DNA from: an uncultured Bacteroidota bacterium
Lineage (GTDB): Bacteria > Bacteroidota > Bacteroidia > UKL13-3
NCBI GenBank assembly: GCA_903883965.1
Contig: CAISCU010000018.1
Location: 1-64,000 of the forward strand
Reading direction: 5' to 3'
Length of the DNA stretch: 64,000 bases
The notes below the pieces were generated by a model that ran no database searches, was not told the origin of the DNA, and saw nothing but the letters and a program-made list of their open reading frames with translations. Within the stretch, counting starts at the first letter, position 1; each line of letters starts with the position of its first letter. Shown piece by piece: positions 8,229 to 16,876 of this stretch. The position numbers and the translations under genes are program-made.

Positions 8229-9410
8229 ATGAAGCAAATTTTGATAGGCTTGTTGAGTGTGCTTTGTTTGCATTTGAAGGCACAACCTTTTTACAAAACC
8301 ATGCTTAAATTGCCTGATACTGGCCAGCAAACAGATTTTACAAATACATTTGGAGAGGATGCAGATATTACATTCAATCCACCTGGTTTTGAAAACCTCA
8401 ACAATGGCATTTTAAGAGATACCATTACAGGTTTGTATTGGCAACAAAACGATGGGGGAGAAATGACCTTTGAACAAGCGCAGGTGTATTGTCAGCAATT
8501 GAATTTGGGTGCATTTACCGATTGGCGTTTGCCCAATGCATTCGAGGCGTTTGCTATACTCAACCAAGGGGCTTTGAACCCCGCTATTGATGTAAAATAC
8601 TTTACCAAAACAGCTGCTGAATATTGGTGGACGGCTACTGTTCAAGTTGGCGACTCCTCTAAAATATGGGTTACCAATGCAGGGGGCGGCATAGGCAATC
8701 ATCCTAAATTAGAAAGTATCAGTGCAGGGGGGACAAAAAAAATACATGTAAGGGCGGTTAGAAATGCCATGCCTGCGCAGCTACTTGCCAATCATTTTAA
8801 TACCCTCAACAATGGCTCAATTTTAGACCAAAATGCTGAATTGATTTGGCAACCCTATAATGGCAAAACCCTTGGTTGGGAGGGTGCTTTGGCTTATGCC
8901 AAACAGGTATCAGATAGTTTAGGTGAAAACTGGCGATTGCCCAATATCAAAGAATTGCAGTCAATTGTTGATTACAATTTGCAACAGCCAGCTCTTAATA
9001 AAACTATTTTCAATGTAAATGCTTCATTGCAGTTTTGGTCATCAACCACTTTGCAAAACCAAGCCACCAAAGCTTGGTTTTTAGACAGCAAATTTGGTAT
9101 TACAACGTATGATCTAAAAACTAACTTACATGCTGTAATGTTAGTGAAATCAAAGCCTGAAACTTCAACGGGTTTAGAAGCTATAAAATTAGGTATTCAA
9201 AGCCCGTGTGCTTATCCCAATCCGTTTACTAATAACATTCAATTGCGTCATGTAAACCCAGCATTACCTTTTAAACTCTACAATTCACAAGGTCAGTTAA
9301 TGCTGGAAGGTGAAAATATTCAAGAACAAGAACTTGGTTCAATGCCACAAGGACTGTATTATTTGATGATGTTTGATACTTCTATTCATCTTTTTAAATT
9401 GAAGAAATAA
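8229..9410 (+). CDS. Secreted Lcl/DUF1566 domain protein with T9SS tail
   Basis: This 393-aa protein starts at the ATG at 8229 and has a signal peptide ending near LKAQ (residues 16-19). Two tandem Lcl C-terminal (DUF1566) domains follow, recognisable by GLYWQQN...DWRLPN in the first and LIWQPYN...NWRLPN in the second, each ending in a WSST or WWTAT segment. These C-type-lectin-like folds are common in surface proteins; the ligand is unknown. The C terminus carries CAYPNPF and a beta-rich tail typical of T9SS type A sorting signals. It is the third gene in a tight run with the phosphoesterase and YHYH genes (4-bp gaps), so the three are probably co-transcribed and co-exported. Confidence 0.85.
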   Translation: MKQILIGLLSVLCLHLKAQPFYKTMLKLPDTGQQTDFTNTFGEDADITFNPPGFENLNNGILRDTITGLYWQQNDGGEMTFEQAQVYCQQLNLGAFTDWRLPNAFEAFAILNQGALNPAIDVKYFTKTAAEYWWTATVQVGDSSKIWVTNAGGGIGNHPKLESISAGGTKKIHVRAVRNAMPAQLLANHFNTLNNGSILDQNAELIWQPYNGKTLGWEGALAYAKQVSDSLGENWRLPNIKELQSIVDYNLQQPALNKTIFNVNASLQFWSSTTLQNQATKAWFLDSKFGITTYDLKTNLHAVMLVKSKPETSTGLEAIKLGIQSPCAYPNPFTNNIQLRHVNPALPFKLYNSQGQLMLEGENIQEQELGSMPQGLYYLMMFDTSIHLFKLKK

Positions 9411-9414
9411 GTAG

Positions 9415-10701
9415 CTATTCCTCTAATTTATTTTGTTCATTGGCTTGTTCAAAAAGCGCCTTCATGGTGGGGTTGTTATGGGTAAGCTTTTTAATGGTTA
9501 AGTCATCGGTTTTTTGTTGGGCCAAACGCAAATTATTTTCAGAAGAAAGCAAAGCCTCTTTTGTTTTTTGCAGTTCTTTAATGGTTTTGTCAATGCCATC
9601 TATTGCCTCAGAAAATTTTCTACTAGCTAAATCATAATTGCGTGCAAAACCTTCTTTGAACTTGTTTATTTTTTCTTCAAAATTTGTGATGTCTATGTTT
9701 TGGTTTTTAACCATTGCCAGTTCTGCTTTGTATTGCATAGAATTCATGGCTGCGTTTCGGAGTAAGGTTATGATAGTAATAAAGCATTGCGGTCTTACCA
9801 CATACATTTTGGGGAATTTATAAGAAACATCTACAATACCAGAATTGTAAAACTCGCTTTCCGATTCCAACATTGAAACCAAAACGGCGTACTCGCATTT
9901 TTTTTCATTGCGGTCTTTGTCTAATTCTTTGAAAAAGTCTTCGTTTTTTTTCTTGGTGGATGTGGCATCTGCTTCGTTTTTCATTTCAAACATGATGGAA
10001 ACAATTTCATTGCCGGTATCGTCAAACTCGCGGTAAATAAAATCGCCTTTGCTGCCTGTTCTGGAGTCATTGTCTTTTTCAAAATACGCTTTCTGAAATG
10101 CGGTTGGCCTTAATTTATTGAACTCTATTTCGCAATGCTGTTCTAAGGTTTCTCCTAACATTTTTGTAGAGAGTTTAGCCTTCATTTCTTTGGTTCTTGC
10201 CAATTCTTCTTTGTGGTGCTGAATAATGGCATCTCTGCTCTGCAATTCAGTCATGTGAATTTGCTTCAAGGCACTTTCTGCATTTTGCTTTTCTAACTCT
10301 TTTGTGTTTAATGCATTTTCGAGTTGTAATTTTTCTTTTTCAATGCTTTGTAACGCTGTTTGAACCGCCAAGGCTTTTTCTGTTTCTATGTTTGTAAGCT
10401 TGGCTTTTAATTGCGCCAATTCTGCATCACGGGCATTGAGTTTTTCTAAATTGCTTTGTTCAACTTGGGCTTTGAGTTCGTTAAATTCACGCTCTTTTTT
10501 TGCAAGGGCTTCCTGATACCTGTTGAGAAAATTGGCTTCTGATAATTTAATGGCATCTGCTTTTTCTCTTTGTGCATGAGCCGCCGCTTTGTTCAGCTCT
10601 TCTGCAAATTCTTTGTCGCGAACTTGTTTTAAAATATTGGCATAACCCGCCTCGTCTATTTTAAAGGCCTTATGGCAATGTGGGCAAATGATTTCGTTCA
10701 T
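9415..10701 (-). CDS. DUF2130 family protein
   Basis: A 428-aa cytosolic protein of the DUF2130 family. The N terminus has a CPHC zinc-ribbon half (C6, C9). Residues about 25-180 form a long charged coiled coil rich in Glu, Lys and Gln. The DUF2130 core (about 185-330) follows, with EIEFNKLRPTAFQKAYFEKD and the segment SKGDFIYREFDDTGNEIVSIMFEMKNE, whose D...E-x-K arrangement resembles a restriction-endonuclease-like nuclease fold. A second coiled coil closes the protein. The family role is not established; a DNA-associated nuclease role is inference. It is convergent with the Lcl gene with only 4 bp between stops, and lies downstream of dinD on the same strand. Confidence 0.85.
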   Translation of the reverse strand: MNEIICPHCHKAFKIDEAGYANILKQVRDKEFAEELNKAAAHAQREKADAIKLSEANFLNRYQEALAKKEREFNELKAQVEQSNLEKLNARDAELAQLKAKLTNIETEKALAVQTALQSIEKEKLQLENALNTKELEKQNAESALKQIHMTELQSRDAIIQHHKEELARTKEMKAKLSTKMLGETLEQHCEIEFNKLRPTAFQKAYFEKDNDSRTGSKGDFIYREFDDTGNEIVSIMFEMKNEADATSTKKKNEDFFKELDKDRNEKKCEYAVLVSMLESESEFYNSGIVDVSYKFPKMYVVRPQCFITIITLLRNAAMNSMQYKAELAMVKNQNIDITNFEEKINKFKEGFARNYDLASRKFSEAIDGIDKTIKELQKTKEALLSSENNLRLAQQKTDDLTIKKLTHNNPTMKALFEQANEQNKLEE

Positions 10702-10800
10702 GGTTGTTTAATTGTATGTAAGCAATTGCTTGCTTATTTTACCTAATTCAAACTTAATGGCTTTTGCTGTTTACACAAAATGAATTGTTTTGGGGGTGGT

Positions 10801-11640
10801 TTATTTCTTCTTCTTTCTCGTTTCCTTCAAAATCTTTTTGCCATCGCTTTTAAATTTGCGTTGTACTTTTTTTACATCTTCTGCTGGTGGCAATTGTTCG
10901 GGTACTATGTTTCTTTTGGTAAGCATTTCTCTCACGGCTTTGCTGTTGTCAATATGTTCTTTTTCTATTGGGTTTTGTCCTTTCAGGTTTTTACTTTGTA
11001 CATTTAGCCCTGTCATTTCAGCGGCTAAGTCTTTTGCTTTAATACTGATGGTGGGAAGAAAATCTGCAATTGGCCTGCCTTCTGGTACCCGCATTTTTTT
11101 CTTTAGCTGCAGTGTAGATAAGCGAAATAAGGCTTGATCTCCTTTTGATCGAATAATTCCAAAACCTCTTTCATTGACACCACGCTCATACAAAATTCCA
11201 GAAAGTTGGTTTTCTGTTTGGCTTAGTTTTTCGCGTGCTTTTACGCGTTCAAATTCCAATAAGCGTTGTTCAACCAATTCAGCTTTACGCGTTTGAACAG
11301 CAAAGTAATTTTGTGCAAATGAAATTTCTTCTTTGCGGCTGTCTCCATTTTGTGCAATTAAGTAACAGGCATACCTTGTTAGTAAGATGTCTTCTATCTC
11401 TTTCTCAGCTCTGGAGCCTATTTGGACCATCTTCCTGACGTCAGGAAAATGGTCGGGAATTTGCTCGCCGGCGTTACTGCATGATTCTTTTGCTTTGTCT
11501 ATTACTTTCTGAAAATTCTCCCACTTGGAATAGCCAAGTAAGTTTTGAAGTTCTCTGGCGCTCCAGCATTCAATTTCTTCGTATTCAGCTGCTGCTAATT
11601 CAAATTGGGTGAATAATTCTTTGATTTGCTCTACTTTCAT
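10801..11640 (-). CDS. dinD: DNA damage-inducible protein D (DinD)
   Basis: The 279-aa product matches DinD: an N-terminal helical part with the CWSARELQNLLGYSKWENF segment, the conserved DHFPDVRKMV stretch at 63-72 followed by QIGSRAEKEIEDILLTRYACYLIAQNGD, and a basic C-terminal tail (KKKK). In Escherichia coli DinD is an SOS-induced protein that binds RecA and disrupts its filaments; whether that holds here is unknown. Codons 63-72 (11454-11425) lie on a near-perfect DNA palindrome, and an exact symmetric version is repeated outside the gene at 11979-12010. No LexA box could be recognised upstream. A long AT-rich gap precedes the gene. Confidence 0.9.
   Translation of the reverse strand: MKVEQIKELFTQFELAAAEYEEIECWSARELQNLLGYSKWENFQKVIDKAKESCSNAGEQIPDHFPDVRKMVQIGSRAEKEIEDILLTRYACYLIAQNGDSRKEEISFAQNYFAVQTRKAELVEQRLLEFERVKAREKLSQTENQLSGILYERGVNERGFGIIRSKGDQALFRLSTLQLKKKMRVPEGRPIADFLPTISIKAKDLAAEMTGLNVQSKNLKGQNPIEKEHIDNSKAVREMLTKRNIVPEQLPPAEDVKKVQRKFKSDGKKILKETRKKKK
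11425..11454. repeat. Near-perfect palindrome inside dinD
   Basis: The plus strand reads GACCATCTTCCTGACG followed by TCAGGAAAATGGTC. Only one symmetric pair fails (C at 11431 with A at 11448). It begins and ends exactly on codon boundaries of dinD codons 63-72, so either strand reads in frame as an almost identical decapeptide (DHFPDVRKMV on the gene strand). It differs by one base from the perfect palindrome at 11980-12009. Confidence 0.9.
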
Positions 11641-12191
11641 GGGTTAATGGTTTTAGTTTAAAACTTTACTAAACTCGTTTTTCTATTCTTTTTAATTTGT
11701 ATTTATTTAGGCAATACATCAGGCGCATACTAGCATCTTTTTTATAGCACAAAGCAATTTACTTTTAATTGAATAATTTGCTTTTGTAAAACAGTTCCAA
11801 TGATTCTCATTCTTTAGAATACAGATATGCCATGGGCATTTCAAGCTTTATGATTAAAAATATAATTGAATTTTTAATTGAATAAATGTCGAGTTATTTC
11901 TAGAAATTAAGGTGTTCCTTATGCGAGTATAAATTGAGGTTTGGTCAATTGATAACTCATATTTATTTGTAATGAATCAGACCATCTTCCTGACGTCAGG
12001 AAGATGGTCTAGAAGTTGATGTATACTGTAACTAAGCGTTTTTATTGAGTTAGTTAGCTGAACAAAATCGCTAGCTTTTAAGCACAAAACTATTTTTGAA
12101 TATTTTACTTAAAGGCTTCAAATACCTTTAGTCAAAAACAATTATCTTCAAAAAAATAACAGAATGAAATGATTAAAAAATAATTGAATTG
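11641..12191. other. 550-bp AT-rich gene-free stretch upstream of dinD
   Basis: No convincing gene, tRNA or known RNA is visible. The stretch holds a 14-base direct repeat TTTTAATTGAATAA (11763-11776 and 11872-11885), an imperfect hairpin around ACAAAGCAA/TTGCTTTTGT (about 11750-11787), and the 32-bp palindrome at 11979-12010. It must include the dinD promoter, but no element with Bacteroidota spacing was identified. Its composition is clearly more AT-rich than the flanking genes, which fits a decayed or inserted segment. Confidence 0.6.
11979..12010. repeat. Perfect 32-bp palindrome, copy of a dinD internal motif
   Basis: The half-site AGACCATCTTCCTGAC is followed by its exact reverse complement, centred on TGACGTCA. 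The inner 30 bp match dinD codons 63-72 with one mismatch. Read on either strand it encodes DHLPDVRKMV and then meets a stop (TAG on plus, TGA on minus). It lies 339 bp upstream of the dinD start. It could be an operator, a remnant of a second dinD-like gene, or a mobile palindrome. Flanking similarity to dinD is weak (GGTCnnGAAnTTG on the right side only). Confidence 0.92.
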
Positions 12192-13118
12192 CTATTGCCC
12201 AAGTAGCCATTGAATTGTTTCTTCACTGTTTAAAATTGACCATGAATGAGGGTTTCTTTTGCCTGATAGTTTTCTGAATCCTTTACCAGAAGTCAATACC
12301 AATTTTGCTTGTTTATTTCCAAATTGTCGGAGTGTATTAATGACCAATGAACAATCTAGGGTATTGAGATCGTAGAGGCTTCTATTGCGTTCCTCCATTT
12401 GCCAAATTATATCGGGTTCAGATGCCAGTAAAATAGGACATGTTTTTAGTTTTTGAATGGCTGCTTGTGTGCTGTCAGTAAATGAATAAGGGGATAAAAT
12501 TTGATAGGCTTTATTGTTTTGCTGAGGAATGCTTTGAAATTCATATTGCAATCTTTTTATAAAATAATCAGCTTCTCGTTTGGCAATTTCTACATGGCTG
12601 TTTCTAATTGCATATTCAAGGCTGTAATACATTCGTTCAAAATCAAGAGGAGGGTCAATGGCAAAAATAGCTTTTGGCTTAGGAAGGCCTGTTAGACTAT
12701 ATGCACTTTCCGCATATTTTATAGCACCTGAACCCCCTAAAGAGAAACCGCCCAAGTAAAATGGTTTGTCTGTTAACTTGTATTGATGTTGAATTTCTAA
12801 TATAAATTCTTTGAGAGTACTTTGCGATAAACTATCAATGAAAAAGCTTTGAGTTCCGTGCTGTAAACTAGCAAATACGGCGAGCAATCCAGCTTTTGTT
12901 GCTGCTATTTGTATATCTGTTTCGTTGGCTGCAATTTCTGGACTCTCCCCAAATGAAGTTAACAACAACAGCAGGCCTTTGGGTTGGGCTGCTGGTTTGA
13001 AAGCAAGGTAATAGTTTGAAGTGCTATCTTGAGTGTTCAAATAAACCAATTCTTTTGTTTGGCCAAATGTACTCAAGCATGTTCCAAGTGATAAAAGCAA
13101 TACAATAAAATTTTTCAT
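12192..13118 (-). CDS. Secreted alpha/beta hydrolase
   Basis: A 308-aa protein with a signal peptide (residues 1-19, ending STFG-Q). The fold is alpha/beta hydrolase: the nucleophile elbow GFSLGGSG places the catalytic serine at 126, and a histidine in NPHSW near the C terminus (about 293) is the likely catalytic base. The acid could be the Asp in IDPPLDFE or a later one. The segment LLLTSFGES after the first strands suggests an esterase-like oxyanion region. The substrate cannot be read from the sequence. It is probably periplasmic or surface exposed. It follows a DUF2975-type gene on the same strand by 28 bp. Confidence 0.8.
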   Translation of the reverse strand: MKNFIVLLLSLGTCLSTFGQTKELVYLNTQDSTSNYYLAFKPAAQPKGLLLLLTSFGESPEIAANETDIQIAATKAGLLAVFASLQHGTQSFFIDSLSQSTLKEFILEIQHQYKLTDKPFYLGGFSLGGSGAIKYAESAYSLTGLPKPKAIFAIDPPLDFERMYYSLEYAIRNSHVEIAKREADYFIKRLQYEFQSIPQQNNKAYQILSPYSFTDSTQAAIQKLKTCPILLASEPDIIWQMEERNRSLYDLNTLDCSLVINTLRQFGNKQAKLVLTSGKGFRKLSGKRNPHSWSILNSEETIQWLLGQ

Positions 13119-13146
13119 TTTAACAGTTTTGGTTTATTCGTTCAAT

Positions 13147-13572
13147 TTATAATTTTTTTAAGATGGCTGTAAGCCCCAAAGTCAATGTAAAAATCAAAAA
13201 GCAAATCATCAAAAATCCAGCGGGGTCATCATCAGAGTGGTGGTTCAGGCCAATATATATGGCTGCAATAGTAATCAGTATTGCGAATAAATAAGCACAA
13301 AAACGAATGTTTTTTATGATAGCAAAGGTTTTGTCATTTTGTTCTTTATGATGTTGACGCAAATCCAACAATACAATCAGGTTGTATAAGCCAACATAAA
13401 ATGGAATGGCAGTTATGTAACCATATAAAATAAATGGGTCTGTATAAATACTGAATAGGTCTAAATTTGTTGCCCTACCTTCTAATAGCGGCAATCGAAT
13501 CAATAGTATTAACATTCCTAAGCCAATTAGCAAGAGCAATCCTTGAATTATTTTTAGGAACATGGTTCTCAT
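13147..13572 (-). CDS. DUF2975-like small membrane protein
   Basis: A 141-aa integral membrane protein with four hydrophobic helices (about 6-26, 48-69, 86-106 and 118-138). The layout and the segments YITAIPFYVGLYN, IKNIRFCAYLF and DDDPAGFLMICF match the DUF2975 family of small four-helix membrane proteins, whose function is unknown. Family members are often paired with a small Cro/C1-type regulator, but none is present here. It precedes the secreted hydrolase gene on the same strand by 28 bp, so the two are probably co-transcribed. Confidence 0.7.
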   Translation of the reverse strand: MRTMFLKIIQGLLLLIGLGMLILLIRLPLLEGRATNLDLFSIYTDPFILYGYITAIPFYVGLYNLIVLLDLRQHHKEQNDKTFAIIKNIRFCAYLFAILITIAAIYIGLNHHSDDDPAGFLMICFLIFTLTLGLTAILKKL

Positions 13573-13708
13573 TGTATGGTTTGAAAAGATTTTTTTTTAA
13601 TTTATTGTAGTAACGAAAAGCAAGTTACTTTATTTTGATTGTTACTATCCAATTTGATCAATTCTTGAAATGGGATAATTTGTCAGCTCAATTCTTTACT
13701 TTTGCACC

Positions 13709-14789
13709 ATGACTCAAGAGCAACTTAAAGAATTGAAGTATAGGGCCGATGCCCTGAGGAGGTATCTTTGACATCGACGACAAGTTACTAGCCATCAAAG
13801 AAGAAGAAGCCAAAAGTTTACAGCCGGGTTTTTGGGATGATCCCAAACAAGCTGAAGCTTTGCTTAAATCAACCAAAATTAAAAAGAACTGGACTGAGGC
13901 TTATGCATCTGCTCAAGCAGCTGTGGAAGACTTACAGGTTTTATATGAATTTTTCCAAATGGGAGAAGGCAATGAAACAGATATAGAGCAACAGTACCAG
14001 CATGCCATGGTATTGGTTGAAGAGTTGGAATTTAAAAATATGCTCAGCAGTGAAGAAGACCAAATGAATTGCATCTTACAAATCAATTCAGGAGCAGGAG
14101 GTACCGAAAGCCAAGACTGGGCAGAAATGCTGATGCGGATGTATATCATGTACGCTGATAAACATGGATTGAAGGCAGCTGTAATAGACGAACAAGCAGG
14201 TGATGGTGCAGGAATTAAATCTTGTTCAATAGAAGTAGAAGGCGCATTTGCATATGGTTATTTAAAAGGCGAAAATGGGGTTCACCGTTTGGTTCGGATT
14301 TCTCCATTTGATTCCAATGCCCGTAGACATACTTCTTTTGCTTCAGTTTATTGTTACCCTATAGTTGATGATAGCATTGAAATTGAAATCAAAGATGCCG
14401 ATATAGAAATTCAAACATCGCGGTCGGGTGGGGCAGGTGGCCAAAATGTGAACAAGGTAGAAACCAAGGTGCAGCTTACCCATAAACCATCAGGTATTGT
14501 CATTGTATGTCAGGTTGAACGTTCACAAAGCGCCAACAAAGAACGGGCCATGAAACTCTTAAAGTCGCAGTTGTACGAAATAGAATTGCGCAAGCAAAAC
14601 GAGGCTAGAGATAAAATTGAAGCAGGAAAGAAAAAAATAGAATGGGGTTCACAAATTCGCAACTATGTTTTTCATCCATATAAATTGGTAAAAGATTTAA
14701 GAACAGGAGTTGAAACCTCCGATGTTCAAGCTGTTATGGACGGCAACTTAGATGATTTTATCAAGGCTTACTTAATGGAATACAACTAA
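13709..14789 (+). CDS. prfB: Peptide chain release factor 2, programmed +1 frameshift
   Basis: RF2 recognises UAA and UGA and triggers peptide release. The gene starts at the ATG at 13709. Frame 1 gives 20 codons ending RRYL and stops at TGA (13769-13771). Expression needs a +1 shift at CTT TGA C (13766-13772), continuing D-I-D-D-K-L-L from GAC at 13770. The stimulatory Shine-Dalgarno AGGAGG (13757-13762) lies 3 bases before CTT. The full product is 359 aa. It carries the RF2 codon-recognition motif SPF (in [12 protein letters not shown]) and the catalytic GGQ in [14 protein letters not shown]. This is the classic autoregulation: low RF2 favours the shift. An intact second frame argues against a sequencing error or pseudogene. 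Confidence 0.96.
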
Positions 14790-14790
14790 A

Positions 14791-15552
14791 TTATTTCCTA
14801 TGAATGATGCTGGCAACGGGTTGTGCAGTTGGCATAATGATCATTTCGTTGATGTTTACATGGGCTGGTCTTGAAATGGCATAATACACTGCATCAGCTA
14901 TATCTTGAGCCATCAGTGGGTCAAAACCTTCATACACTTTTTCTGCTCTTTGTGCATCGCCATGAAACCTTACCAATGAAAATTCTGTATTAACTGCTCC
15001 AGGGTTGATACTGGTTACCCGAATATTGGATTCAGCCAATTCTATGCGCATACCTCTGTTTAATGCATCTACTGCAAACTTACTGGCACAATATACATTG
15101 CCGTTGGCATACACCTCTTTTCCCGCTATGCTGCTAATGTTTACAATATGGCCTTGTTGTTTTTCTATTAGCAGAGGTATCACCAATCTGCTGATGTATA
15201 GCAATCCCTTTACATTGGTGTCAATCATTTGTTCCCAATCGCTTAACTGACCTTCGTGTAATTTGCCCAAACCACTTGCTAAACCAGCATTGTTAATGAG
15301 GTATCTGATGGCTTTCCACTCGGCAGGTAAACCATTGATAGCTTGTTCGCAGGCTTGTTGCTGGCGAATGTCAAAACACAATGTTTGTACTTCAATCCCA
15401 TAGTTCGCAATGAGCTTTTCTTGGGTGTCTTTTAAGCGCTCAGCCCTTCTTCCAGTGAGTATGAGGTCTATTCCTGCAGCTGCAAATTGGGTTGAGATGG
15501 CCTGGCCTATACCAGATGTAGCTCCGGTAATCAATGCAATGTTTTTGGGCAT
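14791..15552 (-). CDS. SDR family oxidoreductase (YdfG-like)
   Basis: A 253-aa NAD(P)-dependent short-chain dehydrogenase/reductase. The Rossmann motif TGATSGIG is at 9-16, NNAG at 87-90, catalytic Ser in NISSIAG near 140, and Y154-x-x-x-K158 in YCASK. The sequence after the active site (GMRIELAESNIRVTSINPGAVNTEFSLVR in outline) and overall length resemble YdfG, the 3-hydroxy acid/malonic semialdehyde reductase. GRR at 34-36 after the second strand favours NADPH. It is convergent with prfB with 1 bp between stops and divergent from the STAS gene with 36 bp between starts. Confidence 0.9.
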   Translation of the reverse strand: MPKNIALITGATSGIGQAISTQFAAAGIDLILTGRRAERLKDTQEKLIANYGIEVQTLCFDIRQQQACEQAINGLPAEWKAIRYLINNAGLASGLGKLHEGQLSDWEQMIDTNVKGLLYISRLVIPLLIEKQQGHIVNISSIAGKEVYANGNVYCASKFAVDALNRGMRIELAESNIRVTSINPGAVNTEFSLVRFHGDAQRAEKVYEGFDPLMAQDIADAVYYAISRPAHVNINEMIIMPTAQPVASIIHRK

Positions 15553-15588
15553 ATTTTTGTATTTTTGGACTCTTGCAAAGCAACAAAG

Positions 15589-15954
15589 ATGAATTTTTCA
15601 CTGGAAAAAACCGAACATTATACCCTGCTCAAAACTGAGCTGACCGATTTAAACAAGGAACAGGCCGAAGAATTGGCAACTATTATTCAGGCGCACATTG
15701 CTGAACATGTTTGCCCGTATTTGATTTTAAATTTAGAAACAGTTGTTAATTGCAATGCTGATTCGGTGAGAACCCTCATATCCATTGGCCAGTATTTAAC
15801 CAAAAACGATGGCATGCTCATTGTAAGCAATCCACATGAAAGTTTCCAACGCTTGTTTGATAAAGCCGAAATTGTTTTTGTTCCGACAGATATGGAAGCC
15901 ATCGATTATGTATACATGGATCAAATTGAAAAACAATTTCTAGCAGAAGAATAA
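15589..15954 (+). CDS. STAS domain protein (anti-anti-sigma factor-like)
   Basis: A 121-aa cytosolic protein consisting of one STAS domain, as in SpoIIAA/RsbV anti-sigma factor antagonists. The start is the ATG at 15589. Typical strands and the central phosphorylation loop are visible: LILNLETVVNCNADSVRTLI, with the serine at the usual phosphoacceptor position, then a DGMLIVSNPHESFQRLFDKAE segment. No anti-sigma kinase or phosphatase is adjacent. In Bacteroidota this small gene commonly precedes rnz, and here rnz follows by 6 bp, suggesting co-transcription. What it regulates is not evident. Confidence 0.8.
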   Translation: MNFSLEKTEHYTLLKTELTDLNKEQAEELATIIQAHIAEHVCPYLILNLETVVNCNADSVRTLISIGQYLTKNDGMLIVSNPHESFQRLFDKAEIVFVPTDMEAIDYVYMDQIEKQFLAEE

Positions 15955-15960
15955 GCAAAA

Positions 15961-16875
15961 ATGTCATTTGAAGTAACCATATTGGGCAATAGTTCGGCAA
16001 CGCCATCAGCCAACAGACACCCCTCTGCGCAATATGTGCAGGTAAGCGACCATCATTTGTTGATTGACTGTGGGGAAGGAACACAAATGCAAATGGAGCA
16101 ATTCCACATTAAAAAATCTAAACTCACTCAAATTTTTATCAGCCATGTGCACGGCGACCATATTTTGGGTTTACCCGGTTTATTACTTTCAATGAATCTT
16201 GCCAAAAGAGAACAACCCATGCACATTTTTGGTCCACCTGAATTGTTTAAAATTTTAGATGTTTTTTTTAAATATTCTGCAGCCGATTTTTGTTACGAAC
16301 TGCATTACCATATCATAGATCCTAAAAAGCATACCCTCATTTTTGAAAACCTATACTACAAGGTTTTTGCTTTTCCATTGTTTCACAGAGTGCCAACCTG
16401 TGGTTTTATCATTGAAGAGCGAGCCAAATTAAAAAAACTCAACGTGGCTGCATGTGAAAGTTTTCAAATTCCGTTTACTTTTTACAACGATATTAAAATT
16501 GGAAAAGACTACCTCTCAGAAGATGGAACTTGGATAAGGAACGAACAATTGACCTACCCGCCTGCTGGCCCAATTCGTTATGCTTATTGTTCAGATACCC
16601 TTTACGACAACAGGGTTGTAGAAGCTGTAAAAGGGGTGGATGTGCTTTACCACGAAGCTACTTTTTTACATGACAAAGTTGACCGCGCTTTATTTACCAT
16701 GCACACCACTGCCAAACAAGCTGGTGAAGTTGCCAAACAAGCAGGAGTAAAAAAATTAATTATTGGCCATTTTTCTTCTCGCTACGAAGACCTGAACCCA
16801 TTGTTAGATGAGGCCAGACAACAATTTACAAATACAGCTATTGCCCAAGAGGGTGAAACATTTAGTTTAGAATAA
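15961..16875 (+). CDS. rnz: Ribonuclease Z
   Basis: A 304-aa metallo-beta-lactamase-fold endonuclease that trims the 3' trailer of tRNA precursors. The zinc motif H62-x-H64-x-D66-H67 is present in SHVHGDHILGLPG, as are the N-terminal GNSSATPSANRHPSAQ loop typical of tRNase Z, the later SDT and HEATF segments and the C-terminal GHFSSRY histidine. The length matches the bacterial short form. It is useful here because tRNA and tmRNA CCA ends may not be encoded. It lies 6 bp after the STAS gene and 1 bp before the methyltransferase gene. Confidence 0.95.
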   Translation: MSFEVTILGNSSATPSANRHPSAQYVQVSDHHLLIDCGEGTQMQMEQFHIKKSKLTQIFISHVHGDHILGLPGLLLSMNLAKREQPMHIFGPPELFKILDVFFKYSAADFCYELHYHIIDPKKHTLIFENLYYKVFAFPLFHRVPTCGFIIEERAKLKKLNVAACESFQIPFTFYNDIKIGKDYLSEDGTWIRNEQLTYPPAGPIRYAYCSDTLYDNRVVEAVKGVDVLYHEATFLHDKVDRALFTMHTTAKQAGEVAKQAGVKKLIIGHFSSRYEDLNPLLDEARQQFTNTAIAQEGETFSLE

Positions 16876-16876
16876 C

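Noticed and set aside
13697-13704. TACTTTTG as the prfB -7 promoter
   Set aside because: It matches TAnnTTTG but lies 4 bp before the ATG, which would put the transcript start inside the gene, and the upstream TTTG is only 14 bp away.
13769-13771. In-frame TGA in prfB as a disabling mutation
   Set aside because: The context AGGAGG-TAT-CTT-TGA-C is the known RF2 frameshift site, and the shifted frame is complete.
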